A stretch of DNA of 7,778 bases from Cesiribacter sp. (lineage in GTDB: Bacteria; Bacteroidota; Bacteroidia; Cytophagales; Cyclobacteriaceae): assembly GCA_030147305.1 (NCBI GenBank), contig JASLAE010000353.1:1-7778 (forward strand). The letters are read 5' to 3'. Below, piece by piece: positions 1 to 6,597 of the stretch. Below the pieces are notes generated by a model. The model ran no database searches and was not told where the DNA came from. It saw nothing but the letters and a program-made list of their open reading frames with translations. The first letter of the stretch is position 1, and the number at the start of each line of letters is the position of its first letter. Position numbers and translations under genes: made by a program.

Positions 1-2
1 CA

Positions 3-266
3 ATGGTAAATGAATTTCTTAAAGGCAAAGACAAGCCGCCCGTCACCCTGACAGCAATCGACTTCAGCTTTGATTTACCCAGTTTTCTGGATACAAATCC
101 ACAATTGACGGAAGCTGCACTGGCGGCGCATCAGGCAGGTAAAGATAAATCCTTAAACCAGAAAGCTGCAGGTAAAAAGAAGGCACCCGACCGACAGATG
201 GACCGGATTCTGGCCGCCTTAAAAAAGCTGGATAGGGAGCCTTCAAAGTCGCGGGTAAAAAATTAA
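3..266 (+). CDS. Hypothetical protein, C-terminal part (probably truncated by window edge)
   Basis: The frame is open from the left edge to a TAA at 264-266. The first visible ATG is at base 3, but because the frame touches the edge the true start probably lies outside; if the ATG is the start, the protein has 87 residues. I do not recognise the family. The visible part has a short hydrophobic/acidic stretch at about residues 15-35 (including IDFSFDLPSFLD), then an alanine-rich segment, then a strongly basic low-complexity tail rich in Lys (KKKAPDR, ALKKLDREPSKSR). Such a tail suggests a flexible, possibly nucleic-acid- or ribosome-contacting C-terminus, but this is weak evidence. No signal peptide, membrane helix or catalytic motif is visible. 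It converges on the metallo-beta-lactamase gene, 162 bases away. An antisense open frame over the same bases looks like a shadow. Confidence 0.6.
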   Translation: MVNEFLKGKDKPPVTLTAIDFSFDLPSFLDTNPQLTEAALAAHQAGKDKSLNQKAAGKKKAPDRQMDRILAALKKLDREPSKSRVKN

Positions 267-315
267 GCCGGCTATGGCTGTTCCTACATGGGTGCCTGCC
301 ACCGTAATGCCGGCT
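266..315. repeat. Inverted repeat AGCCGGC / GCCGGCT after the first gene
   Basis: AGCCGGC at 266-272 is perfectly complementary to GCCGGCT at 309-315, separated by 36 bases. Those 36 bases contain a smaller GGTG/CACC hairpin (291-294 with 300-303). It begins at the last base of the stop codon of the upstream gene. No T-run follows, so it is not a canonical intrinsic terminator. It may be an RNA 3'-end structure or chance, since each arm lies within a short palindrome. Confidence 0.25.
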
Positions 316-392
316 GCCCTAACGCTGGTCCCCGGGATGCCAAGCGTCATCAGGGGCCAGTGTTTAATCTGTATTCCTTTCCAGCTTTGTTT

Positions 393-437
393 CCCATGCT
401 GTATACAATAGTCGGGCATGGGGCATTTTTATTTTTT
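393..437 (+). terminator. Possible weak intrinsic terminator between convergent genes
   Basis: CCCATGC at 393-399 pairs perfectly with GCATGGG at 416-422 across a 16-base loop. It is followed on the + strand by GCATTTTTATTTTTT, a T-rich tract running to 437. The orientation fits termination of the left-hand + strand gene. The stem is short, the loop is long, four bases separate stem and T-tract, and the T-tract overlaps the last lysine codons of the opposing gene. On the - strand no T-run follows. The call is tentative. The rest of 267-428 shows nothing else I can name. Confidence 0.3.
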
Positions 438-1166
438 GAACATTTCAATCGTATAGGTTAACAACTCCTGATCTCCTGCATTCCCATGCCCGGGGATTAC
501 TATTTCAGCATCTTTGTATTTTGCTTTTACTTTCGCTACAGTTGCTGACCAGTCGTTTAGATTGGCGTCTTCTAGATTTCCCTTCCCAGCCCCGATTTCC
601 TTGATAAGACACCCGCCAAACAAAACCTTATCATCAGGAAAATAACTAATGATATTGTCTTTGGTATGTCCTTCGCCCGGGAATTCACTCACCACTTTTG
701 CAGTACCAACTGTTAATTCAAGGTAGTCTTTAAATCCATTTTGAGGCAAAGGCCTATTATGCATTTTAGCCAGCTCAATAGTGGTATGGCTTGCATACGA
801 AGGAACTTGCCTGCTGTGAAAGGCTTGCAGACCACCTAAACAGTCTACATGGAAATGGGAAACCACAATACCCTTTGGCTTACTCTTCTGTGTATCCTCA
901 ATCCATTGCAGGAGTTCTATCGATTCAGCGTCATTTGCGGGCGTGTCGAAGATAATGGCTTCTCCATGATCAATCACAATCATTCCATTACAGGCTACTT
1001 TTCCAAAGCTTTCCGTATCCAGGTATGAAATATGCATGAAGGTGTTCTCACTGAGCTGTTTGATTTTCAGCGTTTCACTCTCATAGGAATAAAGCGTCTC
1101 CTGCGTCTTACATCCAGCTACTCCCAAAGCGAGCAGGATCAATAAGTATAAGTGCGATTTCATCAT
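429..1166 (-). CDS. Subclass B1 metallo-beta-lactamase, lipoprotein, CfiA/CcrA-like
   Basis: This is a complete 245-residue zinc hydrolase of the metallo-beta-lactamase fold, expected to open the beta-lactam ring of penicillins, cephalosporins and carbapenems. The N-terminus is a lipoprotein signal: a hydrophobic run at residues 5-18 and a lipobox VAGC with Cys19 as the lipidated residue. Residue +2 is Lys and no acidic run follows, so a periplasm-facing anchor is more likely than surface export (inference). The full B1 zinc set is visible: His104, His106 and Asp108 in HFHVD, His167 in GEGHTKDN, Cys186 in LFGGC, and His227 in IPGHG. Lys189 and Asn197 sit where B1 enzymes bind the substrate carboxylate (Lys224 and Asn233, standard numbering). 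Cys109 follows the HxHxD aspartate, as in CcrA, where many B1 enzymes have Arg. The length suits the family. Two tandem ATGs (1164-1166, 1161-1163) follow a purine-rich leader; I took the first. It stands alone, divergent from the transporter genes. Whether it confers resistance cannot be told from sequence. Confidence 0.93.
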   Translation of the reverse strand: MMKSHLYLLILLALGVAGCKTQETLYSYESETLKIKQLSENTFMHISYLDTESFGKVACNGMIVIDHGEAIIFDTPANDAESIELLQWIEDTQKSKPKGIVVSHFHVDCLGGLQAFHSRQVPSYASHTTIELAKMHNRPLPQNGFKDYLELTVGTAKVVSEFPGEGHTKDNIISYFPDDKVLFGGCLIKEIGAGKGNLEDANLNDWSATVAKVKAKYKDAEIVIPGHGNAGDQELLTYTIEMFKK

Positions 1167-1654
1167 CTTTTTCTCTTCTGACAGCCTTTGAACAGGGCCT
1201 GCAAAATTCCCTACAGCTGCGCAATTTTCTAAGGGCTTAGCACTCCTCGTTTATGAGCGCTTTGTTTGCCATGGCACCTGCAGTTGTCCCTTCCCATATA
1301 CAAAGCTGTTGATTTCTTCTTCAACAATCCTGATGTCCTGCATTTTTTAGTTTCACAGTTTGTACATCTGTCTAAGTAGGCTCCCCTTAGGGAATAACAC
1401 TACTCAATTTTTTCCGGTTATCAATGGTTAATGAAAACTCTTAGCCTTTATCGCCCTTCCCCAGGGTTCTGCTTACATTATTTTCGGTAACTCGTCGCTA
1501 GCCCATTCTTCCGCAAATAACCTATCGCTTTTATGCTTTCAAATAGCCGACTTGCTCACTTTCATATCATGCTTAGCTGCAAATACAGGGCTTCAACCTA
1601 ACATGTAAACAATGTCTTGTAGGCGTGACATGAATATTAATTAATAGCTATTTT

Positions 1655-1684
1655 CTAAGATCAAGCTTAAACAAAGCTTAAACG
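1655..1684 (+). promoter_or_regulatory. Tandem 11-bp-period direct repeat upstream of susC-like gene (candidate operator)
   Basis: AAGCTTAAAC occurs twice in direct orientation, at 1663-1672 and 1674-1683, a repeat period of exactly 11 bp. Read as CTTAAAC (1666-1672 and 1677-1683), a degenerate third copy, CTAAGAT, lies in register at 1655-1661. One-helical-turn direct repeats are typical of OmpR/PhoB-type response-regulator sites. The core resembles cyanobacterial and Bacillus Pho-box repeats (CTTAAC-type and TTAACA-type with about 11-bp period). It lies about 30 bp upstream of the -7 box, a position suited to an activator. The identity of the regulator is inference; each copy also includes the palindrome AAGCTT, so a dimeric repressor is possible. 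Confidence 0.4.
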
Positions 1685-1714
1685 CAATGAAAGCCTTCAT
1701 CAGCTTTACAGAGC

Positions 1715-1722
1715 TAATTTTG
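1715..1722 (+). promoter_or_regulatory. Bacteroidota-type -7 promoter box for susC/susD operon
   Basis: TAATTTTG matches the Bacteroidota primary-sigma -7 consensus TAnnTTTG exactly. It would start transcription near 1728, giving a leader of about 55 bases before the ATG at 1784. A -33 TTG at the usual 19-21 bp spacing is absent (nearest TTC at 1696-1698), which is consistent with a promoter that needs an activator. The match alone could be chance in AT-rich sequence. Confidence 0.45.
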
Positions 1723-1783
1723 ATCATAAATGGTTGGCGAGCTTTCCCTCCCATCTTTTTGACCGCACTTAAATTAGTTTTTT

Positions 1784-4700
1784 ATGATGAAATCTTTACA
1801 ACATTATTTAAGCGTTTATCAGGCATTTAAACGCTTGTTGCTTACCATCTTATGTTTAAGTATCAGCATGCTGCTCAATGCCCAGTCACTGGAGGTGAGT
1901 GGTAGCGTAACAGATGATGCCGGAGAACTAGTACCAGGGGCCAGCATACGCATTAAGAACACTTCACAGGGAACTGTCACCAGTGTAGATGGGTCCTATC
2001 GGATTGCCCTGCCTGGAGAAAACAGCATTCTGGTTTTTTCATTCATTGGGTACAAAACAGTAGAAGTGCCCGTACAGAACCGATCTGTGATTGATGTGGT
2101 ACTTATGCCCGATGTTGACCAGCTGAATGAAGTGGTGGTAACTGCACTGGGTATTGAAAAGGAGAAAAAAGCACTTGGGTATGCTGTTCAGGAAGTTGCG
2201 GGTGAGGGTTTGCAAAAAGCGCGTGAACCAAACGTGGCAAGATCCCTAACCGGAAGAGTAGCAGGGCTGAATGTGTACAATCCCACCGGCCTTTTTGAAG
2301 ATCCACGGCTAGAACTGCGCGGCAGGGCTCCTTTGATTGTGATTGATGGTATTCCCAATCCAGAAGCAGATCTCTGGAAAATAAGCTCCGACGATATAGA
2401 AAGTGTGGATGTATTAAAAGGACCTACTGCTTCTGCCCTATATGGTTCAATTGGCAGAAACGGGGCCATCATGCTTACCACCAAAAGAGGCAGTAAATCT
2501 GGTGTGGCGGTTAATGTTAATTCCAGCACTCAGTTTCAGCCCAGCTACCTGCGCATTCCGGAGGTTCAAAGCACCTATGGCAATGGCAACAATGGCACCT
2601 ATGCCTATGTAGATGGTTCAGGCAGCGGACCGGAAGGAGGCGGATGGATCTGGGGTCCCAGGTTAAATCAGCCGGACCCTTCTACACCAAGCGGTTACTT
2701 TGAAACACCACAATTTAACAGCCCTGTTGATCCGGTAACTGGTGAACGTATTCCTACGCCCTTTCTGTCTAGAGGAAGCGACAATGTAGAGAACTTCTTC
2801 CGCACCGGCATGATCACCACCAACAATGTGAGCGTAAGTGGCGGAAATGAAAACGGAAACTTCCGCGCTTCATTATCGCATATGTATCAGCGGGGCATTG
2901 TGCCCAATACCGACCTGAACTCCACTACTTTTACTGTGGCAGGCGGCTATGCATTGTCTGATAAATTGAAGGCCGATGCATCGCTTTCCTATAATAAGCA
3001 GTTCAGTAAAAACTTTCCGGAAAGAAATTACGGCCCGGAAAATTATCTCTACAACCTGGTGCTCTGGACCGGCCCAGACATAGATGTTCGTGATTTAAGA
3101 AATTACTGGCAGGAAGGACAGGAAGGTGTGCAGCAGCGCCATTACAATACATCCTGGTACAACAACCCTTACTTTCAGGCTTATGAATTTCTGCAGGGTT
3201 ACAACAAAGACAACAACTATGGACAGCTAAGCCTCACCTATAATCCGGTTAAAAACCTGGAAATTTTGGCCCGTTCAGGCGTAAACTGGTACAATACGAA
3301 CCGAAGCTTTCGGGAACCCAAAAGCTATATTCGCTATGGCACCTATTCCCTGGGCAACCTGGAACTGCTGAACGAATATAACTTTAACATTAACACAGAT
3401 CTGTTGGCTTCTTACCAGCAGCAGCTGGGTGCGGATGTTAATGTTCGGGTATCAGTAGGGGGCGCTAACCGTTACAATAATTTTCGCAGCCTCAATGTAT
3501 TGACAGATGGCCTAAATGTTCCCACTTTCTACAATCTAAGCAACTCCACCAACAACCTGAGCGGGAGCAATTTGCTGCAAGACCAAAAAGTGAACAGCCT
3601 TTATGGCACGGTAGATGTTGAATTCATGAACGCGGTTTTTCTAACGGCCACGGGAAGAAACGACTGGATCTCCACCCTACCCGTAGCGAATAATGACTAC
3701 TTCTACCCTTCCGTGTCGCTTAGCACCATACTTTCTGACCTGCTGCCGTTACCAAAAGCCTTAAGTTTTCTGAAACTGAGAGGATCCTGGGCACAGGTGT
3801 CATCGGGTTATATCAACTATGATTTAACAGGTTTTGGCGAGAGTTACTCCTATAACCAGGTGCAGGCTTATTTACCCGGCACCAACTGGAACAACAATGC
3901 ATCGGTGTATTTTCCTGAAACACAAATTGCCACGGATATCTCGCCTGAAACAACTAACTCCTTTGAGGTGGGAATAGATGCCCGCCTGCTGAACAATCGC
4001 ATTGGACTGGATGTAAGCTACTACCATATGCGTGATTACAATAACATCACCACCATTCCGGTATCGGAAGCCTCTGGTTTTACCCGGCGCCTGGTGAATG
4101 GGAATGAATTCAAGAGAAGGGGCTTTGAAGTAGTACTCCGTGCCACGCCCATCGCTTTAGATGCATTTAAGTGGGATGTATTGCTGAATTGGTCCCGCCA
4201 CAGAAGAGAACTTACCGATGTGTATGGAGAGCAGCAGGAACTTAACAATGTACAGGTCGGTGAACGCGCCGATGCTTATTATACCTCTGTTTGGGAAAGG
4301 TCGCCCGAAGGCGCCATCATTTACGGCGAAAATGGATTTCCGCTCTTAGACCCTTTTCAGCGCAGGGTAGGCTACATGGATCCCGACGGAACATTCGGCA
4401 TCAGCAACAATTTAACCTACCAGAACTTTTCGCTTAATGTGCTGGTAGACGGGCGGTATGGCGGGAGTTTCTATAGCCAGACCAATGCCAAAATGTGGTG
4501 GGGAGGAACGCACCCCGGCTCCGTGAACCAGTACCGCGAAGATGCCAACGCGGGTAAGGACACTTATGTAGGGGAAGGGGTAACGGTGATTGACGGTACC
4601 GCAACGTATGACAGCGATGGCAATATTACCAACGACACCCGTGTATTTGCCCCTAATACAAAAGCAGTAAACTACATCGCCTGGGTGAAAGGTTTTTACG

Positions 4701-4948
4701 ATGGCAGTCCCGAAGAGCCGGGTGTTTATGACGCAACTTTTGTAAAGCTGCGGGAAATCACCCTAACCTATGCATTGCCAGGTGCATTATTGAAGAACCG
4801 TTTCTTCAAGCAGGCGTCACTATCCCTGGTGGGCAGAAATCTCTTCCTCTGGTCTAAGGTGCCTAATGTGGATCCTGACCAGGGAAGTGATAACCTGCAA
4901 ACGCCATCTTCCCGAAGCATGGGCATTAATGTTAGTCTTACTTTTTAA
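1784..4948 (+). CDS. SusC/RagA family TonB-dependent outer-membrane transporter
   Basis: This is a full-length 1054-residue outer-membrane importer, which moves a nutrient captured by its SusD partner into the periplasm using TonB energy. Order of parts: a signal peptide with basic N-region and hydrophobic core at about 18-31, cleaved near Ala33-Gln34 (LLNAQS); a CarboxypepD_reg-like beta-sandwich at about 36-108 (VSGSVTDDAGE, PGASIRIKNT, FSFIGYKTVEV); the conserved LNEVVVTALG linker at 114-123; a plug domain at about 125-240 with ARSLTGRVAGLNV, PLIVIDGIP and LYGSIGRNGAIMLTTKRG; then a beta-barrel rich in aromatic/Asn strands ending in a terminal Phe (MGINVSLTF), as expected for barrel insertion. 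The plug is compact: RGRAPLIVIDGIP lacks the longer loop often present between RG and PLxVIDG. Two tandem ATGs follow an AT-rich leader without Shine-Dalgarno; the first is used. SusD follows after 12 bases, so they are almost surely co-transcribed. The substrate cannot be read from the sequence; the downstream phosphohydrolase hints at a phosphorylated compound. Confidence 0.95.
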   Translation: MMKSLQHYLSVYQAFKRLLLTILCLSISMLLNAQSLEVSGSVTDDAGELVPGASIRIKNTSQGTVTSVDGSYRIALPGENSILVFSFIGYKTVEVPVQNRSVIDVVLMPDVDQLNEVVVTALGIEKEKKALGYAVQEVAGEGLQKAREPNVARSLTGRVAGLNVYNPTGLFEDPRLELRGRAPLIVIDGIPNPEADLWKISSDDIESVDVLKGPTASALYGSIGRNGAIMLTTKRGSKSGVAVNVNSSTQFQPSYLRIPEVQSTYGNGNNGTYAYVDGSGSGPEGGGWIWGPRLNQPDPSTPSGYFETPQFNSPVDPVTGERIPTPFLSRGSDNVENFFRTGMITTNNVSVSGGNENGNFRASLSHMYQRGIVPNTDLNSTTFTVAGGYALSDKLKADASLSYNKQFSKNFPERNYGPENYLYNLVLWTGPDIDVRDLRNYWQEGQEGVQQRHYNTSWYNNPYFQAYEFLQGYNKDNNYGQLSLTYNPVKNLEILARSGVNWYNTNRSFREPKSYIRYGTYSLGNLELLNEYNFNINTDLLASYQQQLGADVNVRVSVGGANRYNNFRSLNVLTDGLNVPTFYNLSNSTNNLSGSNLLQDQKVNSLYGTVDVEFMNAVFLTATGRNDWISTLPVANNDYFYPSVSLSTILSDLLPLPKALSFLKLRGSWAQVSSGYINYDLTGFGESYSYNQVQAYLPGTNWNNNASVYFPETQIATDISPETTNSFEVGIDARLLNNRIGLDVSYYHMRDYNNITTIPVSEASGFTRRLVNGNEFKRRGFEVVLRATPIALDAFKWDVLLNWSRHRRELTDVYGEQQELNNVQVGERADAYYTSVWERSPEGAIIYGENGFPLLDPFQRRVGYMDPDGTFGISNNLTYQNFSLNVLVDGRYGGSFYSQTNAKMWWGGTHPGSVNQYREDANAGKDTYVGEGVTVIDGTATYDSDGNITNDTRVFAPNTKAVNYIAWVKGFYDGSPEEPGVYDATFVKLREITLTYALPGALLKNRFFKQASLSLVGRNLFLWSKVPNVDPDQGSDNLQTPSSRSMGINVSLTF
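1810..1836 (+). promoter_or_regulatory. Perfect 9-bp stem-loop inside the first codons of the susC-like gene
   Basis: AAGCGTTTA (1810-1818) is the exact reverse complement of TAAACGCTT (1828-1836), with a 9-base loop. It lies 27 bases after the start codon, within the signal-peptide codons (about codons 9-18). The position is within reach of the initiating ribosome, so folding could damp translation, or the inverted repeat could be a protein-binding site. The arm TTAAACGC also occurs at 1678-1685 in the upstream direct repeat. Function is inference. Confidence 0.35.
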
Positions 4949-4960
4949 CAGCATTTTATT

Positions 4961-6424
4961 ATGAAATTCACTATTCAAAATATACTCACGACCTGCTTGC
5001 TAATAGCAGTTGCCGCCTGTCAGGATTTTGAAGCTATGCAGCTGGACCCCAACCGTGCTACCGAAGCAGGCCCCGGCTTATTACTTACCAATATCGAAGT
5101 AAATACCTTCAATGATATTTCATTAGATGCGGCACTGGCTTCCAGGTACCTGGTCTATACACAGGGCGCCAGCACCTCCCAGTATTATGGATGGCAAAGA
5201 GCCGATTTCAGTCCCTATGAGCAGCTGCGTCAGGTAACTAAGATGGAAGAAGAAGCCATGCGCACCGGCCATGACAATTATCTTGCGCTGGCTAAGTTTT
5301 TACGTTCCTACATCATAGTAGACCTTACCCAAACCTTTGGCGATGTGCCCTATCTGCAGGCAATGTCGGGTTTTAGCGGTGAATTTACACCCGAGTACAC
5401 GCCACAGAAGGAAATTTACCAGCAGGTTTTACAGGATCTGGAAGAGGCCAATCAGGCACTCGACCCTGCCAAGGGTGCCATTACCGGAGACCTCATTTAC
5501 GGTGGCGACATATTACAGTGGAAAAAGCTGATCAATTCCTTTAAACTACGCGTACTCATGAGCCTCTCCCGCAAAGAGGGCAGTGACCTGAACATAGTGG
5601 AGCAGTTCAGAATGATCATAGAAAATCCTGATCAGTACCCGATTATGACCAGCAATGCAGACAATGCAGCCCTGCCGTTCTATGATCGGGAACAAAACCG
5701 CTACCCCTATTTCAATGACAACAGTACTCAAACCGATTATTACCTGGACGAATCCTATGTACAATTGCTTAAAGAGCGGGAAGATCCGCGCCTCTTTTAT
5801 GTAGGTGGACCAGATTTTGCAGCCAGGGAAAATAATACTGATCCAGCCAGCTTTGCTGCTTACAGCGGATTAGGCGGCAGTGCCAGCCTTACCGAGAACG
5901 TGAATCGCCTCAATGCCGGAGAAGGATCTCCTATTCATCCACGGTACTATAATAATCCCGTGAACGAACCCAGCGTTTCACTCGGATTTCCTGAAGTAGC
6001 TTTTACCATCGCTGAAGCTGCACAGCGGGGCTGGATCAGTCCAAATGCTGCTGCGTTTTACGAGCAGGGCATTGCTGCATCAATGGCATGCTATGGCGTG
6101 CCACAGGCTGCAGTAGATGCTTACCTGCAGCAGCCTGCGGTTGCTTTTGACGCAGCCAGGGGGCTTGAAATGATTTTGACGCAAAAGTATATGGCCTTTT
6201 TCATGAATTCTGGCTGGGAGCCTTATTACAACCAGCGCAGAACTGGCTTTCCTGCATTTGATACAGCAGGTGAAGGTATGCTGAATGGCGGGCGCATCCC
6301 CAAACGCTGGATGTATCCTGAAAGAGAGCTTGAAGTAAATGAAAGCAATGTAACAGCAGCCATCAGCCGCCAGTTTGCCAGCGATGATATCAACGCGGAA
6401 ATGTGGCTGTTAGAAGAAGAGTAG
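4961..6424 (+). CDS. SusD-like (SusD-like_2 / RagB type) nutrient-binding outer-membrane lipoprotein
   Basis: This 487-residue surface lipoprotein would act as the lid of the SusC-like barrel and bind the nutrient before import. It has a lipoprotein signal: hydrophobic residues 8-18 and lipobox VAAC with Cys20 as the lipidated residue. The following Gln-Asp-Phe-Glu gives early acidic residues, similar to Bacteroidota surface-export signals (inference). Family signatures are seen in order: LAKFLRSYIIVDLTQTFGDVPY (start about 110), YTPQKEIYQQVLQDLEEA (about 146-172), ILQWKKLINSFKLR (184-197), AFTIAEAAQRGW (347-358), and near the C-terminus a QKYMAFFMNSGWEPYYNQRR segment (about 408-427). These fit the helical TPR-bearing SusD-like_2 branch (PF12771 type) rather than the classical starch SusD. 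Its length is normal for the family. It begins 12 bases after the susC-like stop with no Shine-Dalgarno, and ends just before a strong terminator, so it is the last gene of a two-gene operon. The ligand is not predictable from the sequence. Confidence 0.94.
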   Translation: MKFTIQNILTTCLLIAVAACQDFEAMQLDPNRATEAGPGLLLTNIEVNTFNDISLDAALASRYLVYTQGASTSQYYGWQRADFSPYEQLRQVTKMEEEAMRTGHDNYLALAKFLRSYIIVDLTQTFGDVPYLQAMSGFSGEFTPEYTPQKEIYQQVLQDLEEANQALDPAKGAITGDLIYGGDILQWKKLINSFKLRVLMSLSRKEGSDLNIVEQFRMIIENPDQYPIMTSNADNAALPFYDREQNRYPYFNDNSTQTDYYLDESYVQLLKEREDPRLFYVGGPDFAARENNTDPASFAAYSGLGGSASLTENVNRLNAGEGSPIHPRYYNNPVNEPSVSLGFPEVAFTIAEAAQRGWISPNAAAFYEQGIAASMACYGVPQAAVDAYLQQPAVAFDAARGLEMILTQKYMAFFMNSGWEPYYNQRRTGFPAFDTAGEGMLNGGRIPKRWMYPERELEVNESNVTAAISRQFASDDINAEMWLLEEE

Positions 6425-6435
6425 CCCCTTTTTTA

Positions 6436-6474
6436 CAGCAGGCCGGCACCCTCAGCTGGCTTGCTGTTTCTTTT
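6436..6474 (+). terminator. Strong intrinsic terminator after the susD-like gene
   Basis: CAGCAGGCCGGC (6436-6447) pairs over 12 bp, including two G-U pairs, with GCTGGCTTGCTG (6455-6466) across a 7-base loop, and is followed at once by TTTCTTTT (6467-6474). It starts 11 bases after the susD-like stop codon. It should end most susC/susD transcripts, leaving the downstream hydrolase dependent on read-through or its own promoter. The opposite strand also has a purine/T-rich context (T-run from the CCCCTTTTTT at 6425-6434 is on the wrong strand), so the + direction is favoured. Confidence 0.85.
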
Positions 6475-6574
6475 AAAAAGTGCCGTAAACCTCAACTTAC
6501 GCCGCAGGTGGCCCATGCTGACACACACCCTGACCTATGAAATCATTTTTTCCAACCGGCAGTTAGTCATTATT

Positions 6575-6582
6575 TTTATTTG
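6575..6582 (+). promoter_or_regulatory. Weak candidate -7 box for the hydrolase gene
   Basis: TTTATTTG differs from the Bacteroidota TAnnTTTG consensus at one position and sits in the AT-rich stretch after the terminator. Transcription would begin near 6588. That leaves only about 10 bases before the ATG at 6598 but about 25 before the in-frame ATG at 6613, which favours the second start if this box is real. No TTG lies at the usual -33 distance. The rest of 6475-6597 shows nothing else. Confidence 0.2.
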
Positions 6583-6597
6583 ATAGCAAGCCTCTGC

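Larger units (their letters stand above)
1167..1783. other. 617-base divergent intergenic region
   Basis: It separates the metallo-beta-lactamase start from the susC-like start and must hold promoters for both. No intact gene, tRNA or insertion sequence is visible. The segment from 1630 to 1783 is AT-rich and contains two 10-bp palindromes, ATTAATTAAT (1636-1645) and AATAGCTATT (1643-1652), then the direct repeat and -7 box annotated separately. The 1167-1620 part is featureless apart from a small TCCC/GGGA hairpin near 1382-1393 and a broken - strand frame (about 1428-1598) interrupted by stops. I found no exact TAnnTTTG box on the - strand for the beta-lactamase gene. The nearest is one mismatch away at 1301-1308 (CAGCTTTG on the - strand), without a well-spaced TTG. 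Confidence 0.7.

Noticed and set aside
64..246. 60-residue - strand open frame over the first gene
   Set aside because: No signal, motif or leader. The + strand frame is open to the window edge and has a lysine-rich tail with plausible codon use, although neither is recognised.
1296..1308. Promoter box for the beta-lactamase gene on the - strand
   Set aside because: CAGCTTTG is one mismatch from TAnnTTTG, but no TTG lies at the right spacing and it is about 135 bases from the start codon, too weak to annotate.
1167..1783. Insertion sequence, attachment site or integron recombination site next to the beta-lactamase gene
   Set aside because: I looked for terminal inverted repeats, target duplications and a transposase or integrase frame and saw none; there is no sequence evidence for recent mobilisation.
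2188..2529. 113-residue - strand open frame inside the susC-like gene
   Set aside because: It is antisense to the highly conserved plug domain; it is Ser/Pro-rich without motifs, a shadow of the real gene.
4036..4248. 70-residue - strand open frame inside the susC-like gene
   Set aside because: Antisense shadow of the barrel-coding region, with no leader or independent evidence.
5337..5764. Short + strand (5337-5531) and - strand (5546-5764) frames within the susD-like gene
   Set aside because: They overlap conserved SusD-like segments in the real frame; composition is typical of out-of-frame translation.
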